Shown here one piece after another: positions 13,389-14,021 of a stretch of 14,021 bases of DNA (position 1 is its first letter; every line of letters begins with the position of its first letter). A model generated the notes under the pieces. It saw nothing but the letters and a program-made list of their open reading frames with translations, was not told the DNA's origin and did no database searches. A program made the translations under genes and the position numbers. This DNA comes from an uncultured Dialister sp. (GTDB lineage: Bacteria > Bacillota > Negativicutes > Veillonellales > Dialisteraceae), in the NCBI GenBank assembly GCA_900543455.1, contig UQRR01000056.1, positions 1 through 14,021 on the forward strand, in the 5' to 3' direction.

Positions 13389-13556
13389 TCGTATTGTCAT
13401 TTCGAGCGTAAGCGAGAAATCTTTGTCATTCGCGGTCAAACAGACGATGTCAGGGAACCACAAATGGGAAACCTGCTATCTGCCGACCTTCGGGCATCGT
13501 CCCATATATATTTGCGGCGAAGCCGCCACCACAAGTTTGAAAGCAGACTATTCTTA
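13382..13556 (-). repeat. Long mosaic-repeat module, copy 4 (inverted)
   Basis: Read on the minus strand: TGCTTTCAAACTTGTGGTGG, a GCGGCTTCGCCGC hairpin, AAATATATATGGGACGATGC, CGAA (ends 13489), TTTCCC, CATCGTCTGTTTGA, GCGAA, AAAGATTTCTCGC, GCTCGAAATGAC, ATACGAGAG and TCTGATG. It aligns with 188-340 along its length with a few short gaps. The two copies lie more than 13 kb apart in opposite orientation. Confidence 0.75.
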
Positions 13557-13662
13557 TCTCCTTTTTCGAAACCTAATAGGTTAAACAGGTTCTGAGGGTT
13601 CAAATGGTTCAAATGGTTCGCAGGTTTCTCATCTTTCGTGAATACCATATATTGAAAGCTCT

Positions 13663-13689
13663 GCGGCGCTTTCAATTATTATGCGCCGC
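13663..13689 (-). repeat. GC hairpin of the mosaic repeat, inverted
   Basis: GCGGCGC (13663-13669), a 13-nt loop and GCGCCGC (13683-13689). On the minus strand the loop reads ATAATAATTGAAA, close to the loop of copy 2. Third copy with identical stem and loop length. Confidence 0.8.
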
Positions 13690-13695
13690 ACCAGC

Positions 13696-13730
13696 ACTCC
13701 TAACTCTTAACTCCTAACTCCTAACTAGAG
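13696..13730. repeat. Heptamer tandem array, unit ACTCCTA
   Basis: Five units: ACTCCTA, ACTCTTA, ACTCCTA, ACTCCTA, ACTAGAG. On the minus strand it occupies the place between the 5' blocks and the GC hairpin, as in copies 2 and 3. Confidence 0.85.
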
Positions 13731-13783
13731 TGCCGAACTTTCATTCACAATCAGGGAGCGGTACGCCCTGCGGGCTAACCCAG
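13728..13783 (-). repeat. Mosaic-repeat 5' blocks, inverted copy
   Basis: On the minus strand this reads TGGGTTAGCCCGCAGGGCGT..CGCTCCC, TGATTGTGAATGAAAGTTC, parallel to 8041-8096. It ends right at the comF ribosome binding site (13784-13789). Confidence 0.7.
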
Positions 13784-13796
13784 AAAGGATCCGGCC

Positions 13797-14021
13797 ATGC
13801 GTTTTATGACTGATATCTTAGAGATACTCTATCCCACCTGCTGCCCGGGCTGTGGATGCGTGGTCGATCCGGACGTGCAGTGGTGCGAGGCGTGCCTCCG
13901 GAAGATCTGGGATCCGAGGCTCCTCAATTCTTCTTTCACTGACCACCTCTCGGGCTGCTATACCTGCTGCGACTATGCAGGTGCGATCCGAGACTGCATC
14001 ATACAGATCAAGTATGGCGGG
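13797..14021 (+). CDS. ComF-family protein, N-terminal part (runs off the window)
   Basis: The first 75 codons of a ComFC/GntX-type phosphoribosyltransferase-like protein, a family needed for DNA uptake in competent bacteria. The start MRFMTDILEILYPTCCPGCG and a four-cysteine zinc knuckle, C16-x2-C19 and C30-x2-C33 (WCEACL), are typical. They are followed by YTCCDYAGAIRDCIIQIKYGG, the conserved segment before the PRT-like domain. The PRPP-binding domain itself would lie beyond the end. AAAGGA (13784-13789) is 7 nt before the ATG. The family is clear; a role in transformation here is inferred, and no other com gene is in view. Confidence 0.85.
   Translation, partial: MRFMTDILEILYPTCCPGCGCVVDPDVQWCEACLRKIWDPRLLNSSFTDHLSGCYTCCDYAGAIRDCIIQIKYGG

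Larger units (their letters stand above)
13286..13796. other. Repeat-filled intergenic region between recD2 and comF
   Basis: These 511 bases hold no credible gene; the open frame on the minus strand across 13436-13675 consists of repeat modules. Contents in order: GACTAGT-family heptamers, GACATCA heptamers, the inverted long module, a stretch with two AAATGGTTC 9-mers (13602-13619), the inverted GC hairpin, ACTCCTA heptamers, and the inverted 5' blocks. No terminator with a T-run was found for the upstream operon, and no promoter outside the repeats for comF. Confidence 0.8.

Noticed and set aside
13436..13675. 79-codon minus-strand open frame
   Set aside because: It runs through the inverted mosaic repeat and the 9-mer repeats, and has no coding character.
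119..13730. CRISPR array
   Set aside because: The repeats are head-to-tail heptamers without spacers, and no cas gene is present.

Overview
The window is a bacterial chromosome segment of housekeeping genes, all read on the + strand, separated by unusually repeat-rich intergenic DNA. The gene set, strong AAGGAG-type ribosome binding sites, a LysC of the Bacillus subtilis size class and RecD2 in place of RecBCD point to a Firmicute-grade organism. I lean towards the Negativicutes (Veillonellaceae / Dialister-like), but this is inference from general character and not a proven assignment. No phage, IS element, CRISPR array, tRNA or rRNA is visible.

Layout: (1) 1-116, the terminator of a gene lying upstream of the window. 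(2) 117-731, a long repeat-filled gap. (3) lysC, aspartate kinase, with an in-frame internal start for a separate beta subunit, then a terminator. (4) A 975-residue M16C (presequence-protease type) metallopeptidase, then a terminator. (5) gluQ, glutamyl-Q tRNA(Asp) synthetase. (6) A nucleoside (uridine-type) kinase with a threonyl-tRNA-synthetase-like N-terminus, with its own promoter inside the end of gluQ. (7) A repeat-filled gap, then a 148-residue YbjN-like protein with promoter and terminator. (8) A repeat-filled gap, then a three-gene operon: proS (prolyl-tRNA synthetase, TTG start), a stand-alone AroQ chorismate mutase 9 bp later, and recD2 overlapping it by 4 bp. (9) A 511-bp repeat-filled gap, then the first 75 codons of a comF-type gene running off the end. 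The genes do not form one pathway. They are separate small transcription units for amino-acid biosynthesis, translation, tRNA modification, nucleotide salvage, proteolysis and DNA repair or uptake.

The most interesting content is between the genes. Most intergenic gaps carry pieces of one mosaic repeat family, in both orientations. Its order is: a GGGCGTGCCGTCC block, a TTTGATTGCG...GAAA block, a short tandem array, a GC-rich hairpin (GCGGCGC / 13-nt loop / GCGCCGC, three copies with identical stems and loop length), an AAATATATATGGG..CGATGCCCGAA block, sometimes a longer tail ending ATACGAGAG..TCTGATG, and finally more tandem arrays. The clear tandem arrays are almost all of period exactly seven, although the unit sequence differs from site to site (AAGGTTC, GAAATGA, CCTAATC, CACAACC, GACTAGT, AGTGAGG, ACTCCTA, GACATCA). 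The elements stop at gene and operon borders and are absent inside genes and inside the proS-aroQ-recD2 operon. I do not recognise this as a named family. It resembles the heptameric STRR repeats described in cyanobacteria combined with a REP-like hairpin, and it is the best candidate here for something undescribed.
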